Assembly: GCA_013331265.1 (NCBI GenBank)
Contig: DUGS01000155.1
Coordinates: 26,094 to 60,410, forward strand
Length of the DNA: 34,317 nucleotides
Source: Methanosarcina sp.
Lineage (GTDB): Archaea > Halobacteriota > Methanosarcinia > Methanosarcinales > Methanosarcinaceae
Direction of reading: 5' to 3'
Positions 8,189 to 17,154 of the stretch are shown piece by piece. The notes beneath the pieces are model-generated. The model ran no database searches. It had not been told where the DNA came from and worked only from the letters and a program-made list of their open reading frames with translations. Within the stretch, counting starts at the first letter, position 1; the number at the start of each line of letters is the position of its first letter. The position numbers and the translations under genes are program-made.

Positions 8189-8200
8189 AAAGCTTATAAA
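8189..8200 (+). promoter_or_regulatory. TATA box of the coiled-coil gene pair
   Basis: AGCTTATAAAAAGG begins about 35 bases before the GTG start at 8225, so the expected transcript start is at or only a few bases before the start codon. The leader is therefore very short or absent. GTGAT four bases before the GTG may still act as a ribosome-binding site. Confidence 0.45.
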
Positions 8201-8224
8201 AAGGAACTACTAAGTCGTGATACT

Positions 8225-8848
8225 GTGAGCGGAAATATTGAAGAAGCCGGGATCAGGATACTGACAGAAGGGGAACTGATTTCCAGGGTTGTAGAAAAAC
8301 ATAAAAGGTTTCTGGAAGAATACCGAAAGGAGTTTGAAGAACTGGACAGCAAGCTGGACCAGTTTGAAGAAGACGCAAAAAATGCCAAAATATCCAGAAC
8401 CCGGATGGCGGAGCGAAAAGAGGTCCTGAAGGAAAAGAGGCAGCAGTATTACCATCAGGCAGAAGGACTGCTCGAAAAGGAGCTCTTCCAGAAGCTGGAT
8501 CGCGTAACTGTTGATAAAATAAAGGAAGATATTAAAAAACTCAAAGGACAGATCGAACCCGAAGAGGAACAGAAACTTAAAGGCTCTTTTATGGAAAACC
8601 TGGGCGAACTCGCCAGAGAAAAAGGAGTCGAAGAAAACCTTCTCCTGCAGGTCAGTGCCAGATTGGAGGAAGCGGGCAGCTCAAATCTGGAGCTAAAGGA
8701 AGTAATAGAGTCTGAAAAACAACTTGAAGAGGATGATGGAAGCAAAAGCAGTGAAATTGCCAAAAATAAACCCCAGCACAAATGGCTCAGCACTAAAATA
8801 AAAAGTCACGAAGAAGCTCTGAGTTACTGGGAAAAACAAAAAGTATGA
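8225..8848 (+). CDS. Coiled-coil hypothetical protein (207 aa)
   Basis: The product is dominated by Glu, Lys and Leu with long heptad-like helices (about residues 20-80, 95-125 and 150-175) and no signal peptide or membrane segment. I recognise no catalytic motif. Translation starts at a GTG. The next gene, also coiled-coil, begins 29 bases after the stop with a good ribosome-binding site, so the two form an operon and may make a complex. A structural or scaffold role is likely but unproven. Confidence 0.7.
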   Translation: MSGNIEEAGIRILTEGELISRVVEKHKRFLEEYRKEFEELDSKLDQFEEDAKNAKISRTRMAERKEVLKEKRQQYYHQAEGLLEKELFQKLDRVTVDKIKEDIKKLKGQIEPEEEQKLKGSFMENLGELAREKGVEENLLLQVSARLEEAGSSNLELKEVIESEKQLEEDDGSKSSEIAKNKPQHKWLSTKIKSHEEALSYWEKQKV

Positions 8849-8877
8849 ATTGTTTCGGAAACACGTGGTGGTAGGAC

Positions 8878-9840
8878 ATGAGCAACGACGTTTCAACAGC
8901 AGAAACTGCAACGGCCGACCTTTCAAACCTTAATGAACGGGAGCTCAAGGGCAAGGTAAACGAGCTAAGGAGCAAGATAGAGAAAAGCGAAAGGCAGTTG
9001 GCTTCGGTTTTCAAGGACCTGAAAATAAACAGAACCGACATCGACGAACTGAAAGGAAAAAGGGATGCTCTGAACCAGCAGGTAAAGGAAAGGGTTGCAA
9101 AAGCGCAGGCACTTAGAGACCAGCGGGACGAAATAAATAAACAAATCAGTGAATACAAAGAGAAAAGAAGCGGAATAAATTCCAAAACTCAGGAGCTTTT
9201 TTCAGGAATTGCGGAACTCAAAGAACAGCGCGATGAATGCAATAGGCTCTCTCACGGAAGCGTAGAATCCCTTTCAAAGGCCTATGAGGCTGAAATAGAC
9301 TCATTGTTTAATAAAGAACTCCCCCTTGCAGTTGAAATAAAGATACTGCAGAAGCTAGATGACCTGAGTAAACGCCTGGATGCTGCAAAAAAGGCAAATG
9401 AACTTCATTCACAGATTCAGGAGAATTATAAAGAATCCAAAGGGATTCATAAAGAAGGGGATGAGTTCCACGAAAAAATCCAGAAACTTTCGGATGAGTC
9501 TCAGGCATGTCACCTGGAAATGCTCGAAAATTTCAAGACAGCAGATGAGATCCGAAAAGAAGCAAATATGTACCATGCCCAGCTTACCGACAAAATTGCA
9601 AACATAAATTCCATTAAAGAAAAAATCGATCCCCTCAAGAACAGCATTGCTAACAGTAGGAAAGAACTCTCCTTATATCTAGACAAGTTAAAAGATATTC
9701 AGATAACGAAAGATGAGCACAAAGTAAGCCAGAAGCATAATGATGCTCGCGAAAAGTTGCAGAAAAACGCTCGCCTCAGCCTGGAAGACCTCAAACTTCT
9801 CATAGAAAAAGGAGATGTAAAATTCTCTACAAACGAATGA
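8878..9840 (+). CDS. Archaeal coiled-coil protein (COG1340-like)
   Basis: The 320-residue protein is almost entirely predicted coiled coil (about residues 15-300). It has patterns such as ELRSKIEKSERQL, LRDQRDEINKQISEYKEKR and ISSIKEKIDPLKN-like heptads, which fit the uncharacterised archaeal coiled-coil family COG1340. A short polar N-terminus of about 15 residues precedes the coils, and the C-terminus ends LEDLKLLIEKGDVKFS. GGTGGTAGG lies just before the ATG. It is co-directional with the coiled-coil gene 29 bases upstream. Function is not known; a structural or chromosome-associated role has sometimes been suggested for such proteins, but nothing here decides it. Confidence 0.8.
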   Translation: MSNDVSTAETATADLSNLNERELKGKVNELRSKIEKSERQLASVFKDLKINRTDIDELKGKRDALNQQVKERVAKAQALRDQRDEINKQISEYKEKRSGINSKTQELFSGIAELKEQRDECNRLSHGSVESLSKAYEAEIDSLFNKELPLAVEIKILQKLDDLSKRLDAAKKANELHSQIQENYKESKGIHKEGDEFHEKIQKLSDESQACHLEMLENFKTADEIRKEANMYHAQLTDKIANINSIKEKIDPLKNSIANSRKELSLYLDKLKDIQITKDEHKVSQKHNDAREKLQKNARLSLEDLKLLIEKGDVKFSTNE

Positions 9841-9915
9841 GAGCTGAGAAGAAAGAGCAAGAAAAAAGCAAGAAAAGCTGTTTTTTAAAAACCTGAAACA
9901 GAATTCTCTTTTTAC

Positions 9916-9944
9916 GGGAACTTAAGTCTGAGACTTCGGTTCCC
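9916..9944. terminator. Hairpin between convergent genes
   Basis: GGGAAC (9916-9921), AAGTC (9924-9928), GACTT (9932-9936) and GTTCCC (9939-9944) form a two-part stem with a TGA loop and a 2x2 internal loop. It lies in the gap between the convergent coiled-coil and S-layer-domain genes, so it probably ends transcription. No strong T-run follows on either side. Confidence 0.55.
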
Positions 9945-9987
9945 ACATTAAGAATTTATTAGTAGTTTATATAATTTAGACTTAAAA

Positions 9988-10036
9988 GTGGTTACTAATC
10001 TCTGTTATTAACCTCTTACAGTGATTACTAATCTCT
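9988..10036. repeat. 16-bp direct repeat, 15/16 matching
   Basis: GTGGTTACTAATCTCT at 9988-10003 and GTGATTACTAATCTCT at 10021-10036, start points 33 bases apart. It lies just past the stop of the S-layer-domain gene. A weaker third copy (GTTATTAACCTCT) lies between them. Confidence 0.65.
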
Positions 10037-10038
10037 TT

Positions 10039-10623
10039 TTACAATCGCTTTTTTCGGTATATTTCCGCAAAAATACCGGTCATCAATAAAACAGCTCCAA
10101 TGCTCAGAAGGAGAATAGGCATGTCAAAACCTTCTGCCTGATTTTCAAATACTGGAGGGACAGAGGAATTAGTATCAGAACTGTTATCAGGAGAAGTTAC
10201 TGGCGTCTGTGGCATAGGAAGTTTGGGGTTAAGGTACTGATATACTGGAGAGAACTTTACCAGCACTCCATTTGCCCCACCATATATAGTTTCCACTGTG
10301 AGGTTCAAAATCTCAGTAGAATTGTTAGAATATACAAAAGTGTCCCCCTCGCCGACAATAGCATCTTCAAGAGAAACATCGTCTCTGCACAATTCGATCC
10401 ATACCCTGTTACCTTCCGAATTGGCACCTTTTACATAAACCTGATAATCCTGTAAAAAAGTGTAATAGCTACCTGACCGCACATAAATCTCGTCCCCGTC
10501 AATTAGAATAATAGAAAGCCTTTTATCATCCGCTCCTGCGGCAGGAAAGACTACATAGGAGACGATAATTGAAAATAAAAAAAAGACCGTGGCGGAAAAA
10601 AAAAGTGCAGGGAGAAAATTCAT
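10039..10623 (-). CDS. Membrane-anchored protein with a single S-layer-type domain
   Basis: From the ATG at 10623 (GCAGGA seven bases upstream) the product is 194 residues. It has an N-terminal hydrophobic signal/anchor (FLPALFFSATVFFLFSIIVSY), one extracellular domain, a Pro/Ser/Thr/Asn-rich linker (TSPDNSSDTNSS) and a C-terminal membrane helix followed by YRKKRL. The domain (YTFLQDYQVYVKG, VWIELCRDD, GEGDTFVYSNNS, NGVLVKFSPVYQY) matches the pattern of the Methanosarcinales S-layer tandem-repeat domain, here in one copy rather than two. The longer start at 10704 would overlap birA and lacks a good ribosome-binding site. With birA ending 25 bases upstream, the two are probably co-transcribed. 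A cell-surface structural role is inferred. Confidence 0.7.
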   Translation of the reverse strand: MNFLPALFFSATVFFLFSIIVSYVVFPAAGADDKRLSIILIDGDEIYVRSGSYYTFLQDYQVYVKGANSEGNRVWIELCRDDVSLEDAIVGEGDTFVYSNNSTEILNLTVETIYGGANGVLVKFSPVYQYLNPKLPMPQTPVTSPDNSSDTNSSVPPVFENQAEGFDMPILLLSIGAVLLMTGIFAEIYRKKRL

Positions 10624-10648
10624 TTTTTTCCTGCTTTTTCTTCCGTAT

Positions 10649-11626
10649 TTAATTGGGACGCGCATAAATGCATCTACCTGCAATAACTTCTTCCTTAGTA
10701 TCATCTGCCTTCCTGATGATAAGTGCTCCGTCCGGAGTTACTCCGACCGCTCTGCCCTCTATAATCCTGGAAGGTGTGGTGACCTTTACGTCTCTACCAA
10801 TTGTATCCGAAAGGGCAAGCCACTCATTCAGGATATGGGAAAACGGCTGAGTTGTGAAGCTTATATACTGCTGCTCAAGCTCGAAAAGGAAGTCCTGCAG
10901 GAATGAAACCCTTCTGATGTGTTTTCCAAGCTCGACTTTTAGAGTGGTCGAACCTGCACGGAAAGATTCGGGAATGTCTTTTAAGTCCATATTTACATTG
11001 ATCCCTATTCCTAGCACGACATAATCTACCCTGTCCACTTCAGCCTTTGCTTCGGTAAGGATTCCGCAGACCTTTTTCCCATTTATACGGACATCATTTG
11101 GCCACTTGATACGGGCATCAAGCCCCATATCGCGGATAACATTTGCAACTGCGAGCCCGGCAACAAGGGTGAGCCTTGAGGCATGCCTGAGAGGGATCCC
11201 AGGCTTCAGGATTACTGACATCCATATTCCGCCATGCGGGGAGACCCATTCTCTGCCCATACGTCCCCTGCCTCCTTTCTGGACCTCAGCAATGACAAGA
11301 GTCCCTTCTTCTTCGGAAGCTGCAATTTCTTTAGCAACACTGTTAGTAGAGATGACTTCCTCGAAGTAATGAATTTTCTGGCCCAGAAGAGTTGTTTTGA
11401 GCCCCATCTGGATCTCTTCAGGGTACAGGAGTTGAGGCACGGACTTCAGGACGTAACCTCTCTTCGGGGACGATTCTATTTCATATCCATCAGCCTGGAG
11501 TGACTTGATGTATTTCCATACCATTGTCCTGGAAATCCCAAGCTTGAGCCCCAGTTCTTCTCCAGAAACAGGGGTCTTCTGCGCATCCTTAAGTGCCTTA
11601 ATAATTCGAGATCTTTTATCGCCCAT
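10649..11626 (-). CDS. birA: Biotin-protein ligase with N-terminal helix-turn-helix (BirA type)
   Basis: This 325-residue enzyme activates biotin with ATP and attaches it to a lysine of carboxylase biotin domains. Residues 1-60 form a winged helix-turn-helix (SGEELGLKLGISRTMVWKYIKSLQADGYEI), so it may also act as a repressor. The catalytic domain has GRGRMGR (119-125), the GG..MSVILKP segment and KWPNDV (174-179). GGGGTG sits six bases before the ATG, with a TATA-like ATATATAC farther upstream. It follows pycA on the same strand after 114 bases. The natural substrate is therefore almost certainly the PycB biotin domain encoded here. Confidence 0.95.
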   Translation of the reverse strand: MGDKRSRIIKALKDAQKTPVSGEELGLKLGISRTMVWKYIKSLQADGYEIESSPKRGYVLKSVPQLLYPEEIQMGLKTTLLGQKIHYFEEVISTNSVAKEIAASEEEGTLVIAEVQKGGRGRMGREWVSPHGGIWMSVILKPGIPLRHASRLTLVAGLAVANVIRDMGLDARIKWPNDVRINGKKVCGILTEAKAEVDRVDYVVLGIGINVNMDLKDIPESFRAGSTTLKVELGKHIRRVSFLQDFLFELEQQYISFTTQPFSHILNEWLALSDTIGRDVKVTTPSRIIEGRAVGVTPDGALIIRKADDTKEEVIAGRCIYARPN

Positions 11627-11740
11627 CCATGCACCCCATACAAATGTATATGTTCCACCGTATATATTTTATTAATCCAAACATGTGCTCTACCATCGTA
11701 GACTGGGAACTCTTATCCTGTTTTCAAAGAGTGCCACGCA

Positions 11741-13222
11741 TCACCGCTGTGTATTCTGTGCCATGTTAACATAGGCGTGTACAGCAGCCGTGATCGCTGC
11801 AACCTTCTTGTCCTTTGCTTCAAGAGCTGAAGCCAGAGTAGCTCCTTTTTCGCTATCGGCCTCGACAACGTGTTCCACAGCCTCAAGAATATTTTGCTCT
11901 TCGATAAACCCGGTTGTCAGATCACCTCTGCGGAATGCCGCATTCCTCATTACAGCTTTATGGAAAGGAATATTGGTTTTTACTCCCACGACCACATATT
12001 CATAAAGTGCCCTATCCATCCTGGCAATAGCGTCTTCTCTTTTTCTTGACCAGACGCAGAGCTTGGAAATCATAGAGTCATAATAAGGAGAGATTGTATA
12101 GCCGGTGTGCACACCGCTGTCCACCCTTACTCCGGGCCCTCCTGCAGAACGGTACCTCCGGATCTTTCCCGGTGAAGGAGCAAAGTCATTCAATGGGTCC
12201 TCGGCATTTATTCTGCATTCGATTGCATGCCCGTCAATAACTATATCTTCCTGTCCAAACTCGAGTTTTTCGCCCCAGGCAATCCTGAGCTGTTCCCTGA
12301 CAATATCAACGCCTGTGACCATTTCGGTGATTCCGTGTTCCACCTGAAGGCGGGTATTGACCTCAAGGAAATAGAAATTACCTTTAGAATAAAGGAATTC
12401 TACGGTCCCTGCGTTTACATAACCAATTGCTTTTGCGACCTTTACGGCAGCCTCTCCCATCTGCTTTCTGAGCTTGGGAGTCATGATTGGGGAAGGAGCC
12501 TCTTCAATCAGCTTCTGGTGCCTTCTCTGAATAGAACACTCCCTGTCCCCAAGGTAAACCATATTACCGTGAGAGTCGGCAAGGATCTGGATCTCTATAT
12601 GCCTGGGCTCTTCTACATACTTTTCAATGAATACCGAAGAGTCTCCGAAAGCAGAGCCTGCCATCTGCCGTGTGGAACTTAAGGAAGCAGCAAGCTCTTT
12701 TCTGGAGTTAACGACTTTCATCCCTATTCCGCCGCCTCCGGCAGACGCTTTGATAAGGACAGGATAGCCGATCTTTTCCGCAATTTCCATGGCTTCTTTA
12801 GGGTCCTCAACTGCATCCTTTGTACCGGGCACGACAGGTACTCCGGCTTTCATCATGAGGTGCCGAGCACGGATTTTACTTCCCATTTCGGCAATTACAT
12901 TGCTCGGAGGACCTATGAAAATAATACCCTCGTCTTCACAGCGCTTTGCAAAGACAGGGTTTTCGGAAAGAAAACCGTAGCCTGGATGGATTGCATCGGC
13001 TCCGGTATTTTTTGCAACTGCGATGATAGCTTCCATGTTCAGGTAACTCTGGCTGGAAGGAGCAGGCCCTATAATATAAGCTTCATCTGCATACTTGGCA
13101 AAAAGGGCGTTTTCGTCAGCCTCAGAGCAGACAGCGACTGTTAAAATTCCGAGCTCCCGGCAGGCACGCATAACCCTTATCGCGATTTCACCGCGGTTTG
13201 CAACGAGTACTTTTTTGAACAT
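11741..13222 (-). CDS. pycA: Pyruvate carboxylase subunit A (biotin carboxylase)
   Basis: The protein uses ATP and bicarbonate to carboxylate the biotin on PycB. It opens with KKVLVANRGEIAIRVMRAC, carries the ATP-grasp glycine-rich loop (KASAGGGGIGMKVV) and the conserved EVNTRLQVEH segment, and is about 493 residues, the usual length. I moved the start inward from 13243 to the ATG at 13222 because GGAAGGT directly precedes it and the family begins there. It starts 22 bases after pycB on the same strand. Together the subunits make oxaloacetate for biosynthesis in methanogens. Confidence 0.96.
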   Translation of the reverse strand: MFKKVLVANRGEIAIRVMRACRELGILTVAVCSEADENALFAKYADEAYIIGPAPSSQSYLNMEAIIAVAKNTGADAIHPGYGFLSENPVFAKRCEDEGIIFIGPPSNVIAEMGSKIRARHLMMKAGVPVVPGTKDAVEDPKEAMEIAEKIGYPVLIKASAGGGGIGMKVVNSRKELAASLSSTRQMAGSAFGDSSVFIEKYVEEPRHIEIQILADSHGNMVYLGDRECSIQRRHQKLIEEAPSPIMTPKLRKQMGEAAVKVAKAIGYVNAGTVEFLYSKGNFYFLEVNTRLQVEHGITEMVTGVDIVREQLRIAWGEKLEFGQEDIVIDGHAIECRINAEDPLNDFAPSPGKIRRYRSAGGPGVRVDSGVHTGYTISPYYDSMISKLCVWSRKREDAIARMDRALYEYVVVGVKTNIPFHKAVMRNAAFRRGDLTTGFIEEQNILEAVEHVVEADSEKGATLASALEAKDKKVAAITAAVHAYVNMAQNTQR

Positions 13223-13244
13223 GATACCTTCCACCTTGCTCAAT

Positions 13245-14966
13245 TTACTCGATTGACAGTATTACGTCCCCGGGAGCTACAGTGTCCCCTTCGGCAACAA
13301 AGATTTCCTTAACTATTCCCGAATGCGGAGCATGGACCGCATTTTCCATCTTCATGGCTTCGATAATAGCTACAGTGTCCCCTTCTTTGACGGTATCTTC
13401 TACCTTAACCTTAAGTGAAAGTACCATGCCCTGCATTGAGCTTGAAACTCCACCTTTGACGGATTCGGCACTTGGTTTTTTAGGGGACGCTTCGGAGACA
13501 GAAACTCCGCCACCGAGAGGCTCGATATTGACTTCGTAGACCTCGTCATCTACCTCAACCTTGAAGTGGGTCGGGATTGCATATTCCTTGGGAACTGCGG
13601 GAGCAGGGGCGATAACTGCCAGGGCTTCTTCCTCCATTTCCCCTTTCAGGAACTTGGGGGCAATAGCCGGGTAAAGGATGTATGTAAGGATGTCTTCTTC
13701 AGACTTTGCAATCCCCATTTCTTCTGCTTCTCTTTTCCTCTTCTCATACTCTGGCTTGAGAAGGTCTGCGGGGCGGCAGTGAATCGGTTCTTCATCACCT
13801 ATGATCTTTCCTATGATCTCAGGGCTGATTGGGGCAGGAGAACGTCCGTAGAGACCGCGTACGTAATCTTTTACCTCTTTAGGAATGACTTTGTAGCGTT
13901 CTCCCATGAGAACGTTGAGTACAGCCTGTGTACCTACAATCTGACTTGTGGGAGTTACAAGAGGCGGATACCCGAGCTCTTTCCTGACTTTCGGCATCTC
14001 TTCAAGCACTGCCCCGTACTTATCAAGGGCATTCTGCTCTTTTAATTGAGAAACCAGGTTGGAAAGCATGCCTCCGGGGATCTGATAGATAAGAACGTTA
14101 GTGTCTACCTGTTCGGAAATTGGGTCAAGAATTCCGCGGTACTTTTCTTTCAGGTCTTTAAAGTACCTGACAGCTTCTTCAAATGCTCCAAGGTCAAGCC
14201 CTGTATCATACGGGGTTCCCTGAAGGGCTGCAACAACGGTCTCGGTGGGAGGCTGGGAGGTTCCCCAGGCCAGAGGAGAAAGGGCTGTATCCAGAATATC
14301 CACACCTGCAGAGCATGCTGCCATATAGCTCATGGGAGCCATTCCCGAGGTACAGTGGCAGTGAAGAGAAATAGGAATTGAGATCTCTTTTTTCATGGCA
14401 CTGATTATCCGAGTAGCTTCATTTGGAGAAAGAAGCCCTGCCATATCTTTGATACAAAGAGAATCGCATTCCAGTTCCTCAAGCTGTTTTGCAAGCTCCA
14501 CATACTTTTCTACAGTATGCACCGGGCTTATGGTATAACAGACCGTGCCCTGGACATGAGCTCCCAGCTTTTTTGCCACTTTGATGGAAAGTTCCATGTT
14601 CCGGATATCATTGACTGCGTCAAAAACCCGGAATATGTCAATGCCATTTTCATAGGATTTGGTAACGAACTTTTCAACCACATCGTCCGAATAATGCCTG
14701 TATCCTACGAGGTTCTGGCCGCGGAGCAGCATCTGTGCATATGTGTTATCCATCTTATTCTTGAGATCCCTCAGGCGCTGCCAGGGGTCTTCGTTAAGAT
14801 AGCGAATACAGGAATCGAAGGTGGCACCTCCCCACATCTCGAGGGAAAAATACCCAATCTGGTCCAGTTGTTCAACCACTTCGAGCATGTCCCTTGTCCG
14901 CATTCTGGTTGCCAGGAGGGACTGGTGCGCATCCCGGAGGACGGTTTCAGTAATTTTTATACTCAT
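13245..14966 (-). CDS. pycB: Pyruvate carboxylase subunit B (carboxyltransferase and biotin carrier)
   Basis: The 573-residue protein transfers the carboxyl group from biotin to pyruvate. The carboxyltransferase barrel starts with ETVLRDAHQS (residues 7-16) and includes SLCIKDMAG and LHCHCTSGMA, with the metal-binding HCH. The C-terminal biotinyl domain has EAMKMEN, where K539 is the biotinylation site. A short Pro/Ala-rich linker precedes the biotin domain. GAGG lies eight bases before the ATG, and TTTATAAT at about 15018-15026 is a candidate TATA box. It is the first gene of the pycB-pycA-birA run. Confidence 0.96.
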   Translation of the reverse strand: MSIKITETVLRDAHQSLLATRMRTRDMLEVVEQLDQIGYFSLEMWGGATFDSCIRYLNEDPWQRLRDLKNKMDNTYAQMLLRGQNLVGYRHYSDDVVEKFVTKSYENGIDIFRVFDAVNDIRNMELSIKVAKKLGAHVQGTVCYTISPVHTVEKYVELAKQLEELECDSLCIKDMAGLLSPNEATRIISAMKKEISIPISLHCHCTSGMAPMSYMAACSAGVDILDTALSPLAWGTSQPPTETVVAALQGTPYDTGLDLGAFEEAVRYFKDLKEKYRGILDPISEQVDTNVLIYQIPGGMLSNLVSQLKEQNALDKYGAVLEEMPKVRKELGYPPLVTPTSQIVGTQAVLNVLMGERYKVIPKEVKDYVRGLYGRSPAPISPEIIGKIIGDEEPIHCRPADLLKPEYEKRKREAEEMGIAKSEEDILTYILYPAIAPKFLKGEMEEEALAVIAPAPAVPKEYAIPTHFKVEVDDEVYEVNIEPLGGGVSVSEASPKKPSAESVKGGVSSSMQGMVLSLKVKVEDTVKEGDTVAIIEAMKMENAVHAPHSGIVKEIFVAEGDTVAPGDVILSIE

Positions 14967-15434
14967 GGATGAGCCTCTTAAATCGAATCAAAAACAGAAT
15001 TTATTGAAATACACTCATTATAAATTTTCCACATATATTAATCTGGAGTTTCCTGAGTATAATCAGAGTTTGTTTTTAATTCGGTTCGGTCAAAGCATAT
15101 AAGTCTCCTGATTGCGTTTGATTGCAGTGACCTGCAATTTACCTGGAGAGGAGGTAATTAGGTTTAGCACAACCGGATCTCAGGTACGCAGAATATATCA
15201 GGAGAAAATTAATATTAAAGATGCAACCGCAAAAATTAACCTTGCCTTGCATCGATAGGAATATTTTAAGTAATACCATTGTTAACAAGTAAATACTTTT
15301 CGCATGAAATATCGTTGACATTAGAAGATATCACATGAAAAAGAAATATCTCAAATTGAAAAAATAATTATAGTATAACAGGAATTTCCTGGCCGGATAG
15401 AAAATAGAAAAAGAGGATAAAACAAAATATATTT
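14967..15434. other. Intergenic stretch upstream of pycB
   Basis: No gene is seen. It contains the likely pycB promoter at its left end, a 7-bp inverted repeat GATGCAA/TTGCATC (15220-15253), and a 13-base palindrome CAGGAATTTCCTG near 15380 beyond the end of the methyltransferase gene. Confidence 0.5.
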
Positions 15435-16415
15435 TTACGAAAACTCACGGCCTGGAGAATACGTTTTTTTCTTCCTGCCCACAAAGAGCCACTGGTCATA
15501 AGCACCTTCAGCATCTCTATTGTCCACAATTTCTCCCTCAACCCCTGCTTTAAGGAGAGCATCAGCAAGAATTTCAATCTCTGGCTTGCTGCTTACGGTA
15601 AAGAGCAGGACCGCCTCATCAGCTGCAACGGAAACGGCCTCTCTTATAATTCTGATCCAGAGTTCTTTGTTAAATTCGTAGATGAGCCCCAGCATAAAAC
15701 CCATTACAGCATCAAAACTCTCCGGCTCAAAGTATCTCGAGACTGCTGTTGCGTCCATAACAATGACTCTTTGCGGGTCCAGGACCTGCTGCTCGAGCCC
15801 CTGACAGACAGTACACTTATTTATTTCTATTGCCAGAGGATCCAGCCCGGATCTGTAAAGTGCAAGCGTTGACATTCCGTTTCCACAGCAGACCTCAAGG
15901 AGCCTGCCTTCGGGATAATAACCTTTTTTTCGGAGAAGTTCAAGAATATCAGTAACTCTTTTTATGCGGTTTTCTGAAAAAACACTGCTATACGACTCAG
16001 GCCTGACAGAACAGCCAGTACAGAGGTTCCGGTTAACAAGCATAAAGGAGTAATATTCATTTACTGCGCTCAGCCAGGTCTCGTAAGAAAGTTCAACATT
16101 CTTTTCAGGAGGGTTGAGTGCAAGAAGGGAATCTGCAAGGGCTTCAAATCGGGACTTCAAAGCAGCCGGGGCAAAAGCTCCTGTAAACACCGACCAGAAG
16201 TCTACAGGAACATCCCCGTCTGCAGGATTGAAAAACAGCAACCCAAGTGTATGACCTGCCTCCCTGACCCTTATAACCCGGATGTTCTCTACATCAGGGA
16301 AGTTTCGGAGTCTGTTAAGATACTGGAGAGTACGCTCAGGATTTCTCTGAGAGGTATAACTTTCTTCTATAAGATAGATTTCTTCATCTATGTCAAGGAG
16401 TTCCTGTAAGAGCAT
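15435..16415 (-). CDS. Class I SAM-dependent methyltransferase-like protein
   Basis: The C-terminal half has a Rossmann methyltransferase core: LLEVCCGNGMSTLAL (SAM-binding motif I), AIEIN at the end of strand 2, and VIVMDATAV followed by FDAVMGFMLGLIYEF. The first 165 residues are a family-specific domain. It ends with a cysteine pair in LCTGCSV that could bind metal, although two cysteines alone are not diagnostic. The substrate is unknown. It is monocistronic, about 470 bases from pycB. No strong ribosome-binding site precedes the ATG. Confidence 0.75.
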   Translation of the reverse strand: MLLQELLDIDEEIYLIEESYTSQRNPERTLQYLNRLRNFPDVENIRVIRVREAGHTLGLLFFNPADGDVPVDFWSVFTGAFAPAALKSRFEALADSLLALNPPEKNVELSYETWLSAVNEYYSFMLVNRNLCTGCSVRPESYSSVFSENRIKRVTDILELLRKKGYYPEGRLLEVCCGNGMSTLALYRSGLDPLAIEINKCTVCQGLEQQVLDPQRVIVMDATAVSRYFEPESFDAVMGFMLGLIYEFNKELWIRIIREAVSVAADEAVLLFTVSSKPEIEILADALLKAGVEGEIVDNRDAEGAYDQWLFVGRKKKTYSPGREFS

Positions 16416-16754
16416 GCTTGACTAGATTCGAATAATCCAATATCAAGATTTCGAAAAAGGGATTCAAAATAAAGTGACAGGAGTTTGAAGGAGACCGAAT
16501 TAATTAGAATTGGGAGAGAAAAGTTCAAAAAAACCTGCAGGGATTTATCGGTATTGAGGAGAGTTTATAAAAAGAATTTAAAATAAAAGAAAGAAAAATA
16601 AGATTTACAAAGTAAACAAAGGGGAAAAAGAGCATTAAAACCTGAATAAGATGGGAAAAAAACTCCGATATAAGCAAAAGTATTTATAGCATCTGATTAC
16701 AAAATCAGAGATTAGAAGGAATTTATATTAAAGAAAAGAAGCTTGGAGGATAAT
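16416..16754. other. Divergent intergenic region between methyltransferase and histone genes
   Basis: No gene is seen. It includes a segment (16467-16507) similar to one at 488-527, purine-rich DNA around 16560-16640, and the histone promoter at its right end. Confidence 0.5.
16683..16709 (+). promoter_or_regulatory. Histone gene TATA box followed by a palindrome
   Basis: TTTATAG at 16683-16689 is the likely TATA box. TCTGATT (16692-16698) and AATCAGA (16703-16709) are perfect inverted copies with a 4-base spacer. They lie between the TATA box and the expected transcript start near 16710, a classic place for a repressor-binding site. Confidence 0.5.
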
Positions 16755-16967
16755 ATGGCAGCAAAAGTTATACCATTCGCCCCAATCGAGCGATTAATAA
16801 GGACAGCAGGTGCCCACAGAGTGAGCGAAAGTGCAGGAATGGCCCTTACGGAAATTCTGGAAGAATACGGGCTTCAGATATCAAAAGAGGCTATAAAGCT
16901 TGCAGAACATGCTGGCAGGAAAACCGTAAAGGCTGAAGACATAAAACTGGCAAAAGAAATGCTGTAA
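16755..16967 (+). CDS. Archaeal histone (HMf type)
   Basis: This 70-residue single histone fold compacts and wraps DNA as dimers and larger stacks. It has the expected helix pattern: IPFAPIERLIRTAGAHRVSESA, then ALTEILEEYGLQISKEAIKLAEHAGRKTVKAEDIKLAKEML. The RT pair and the K/R..T loop residues typical of DNA contacts are present. I placed the start at the ATG at 16755 because GGAGGATAAT sits directly before it; the upstream TTG at 16743 overlaps that site. There are no tails. It is monocistronic. Confidence 0.96.
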   Translation: MAAKVIPFAPIERLIRTAGAHRVSESAGMALTEILEEYGLQISKEAIKLAEHAGRKTVKAEDIKLAKEML

Positions 16968-17154
16968 GTTAAAAGGATCTGCCTGGCAAGCAATTGCAGG
17001 TTTGAATGCCATAAGCATGCAGCCTCAACCCATTTAGCAATAACTTAGGGACAATACTCAAAAAAGTATTGAAAGACATAGGTTGCTAGCATTTTGAAAC
17101 ACCGGTTCAAAAATAAGTAATCCTGCTGTAAGGAATAAAAAACCAAACATAGTG

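Noticed and set aside
13566..14045. 159-codon plus-strand ORF inside pycB
   Set aside because: Antisense shadow of the carboxyltransferase domain; no supporting start signal.
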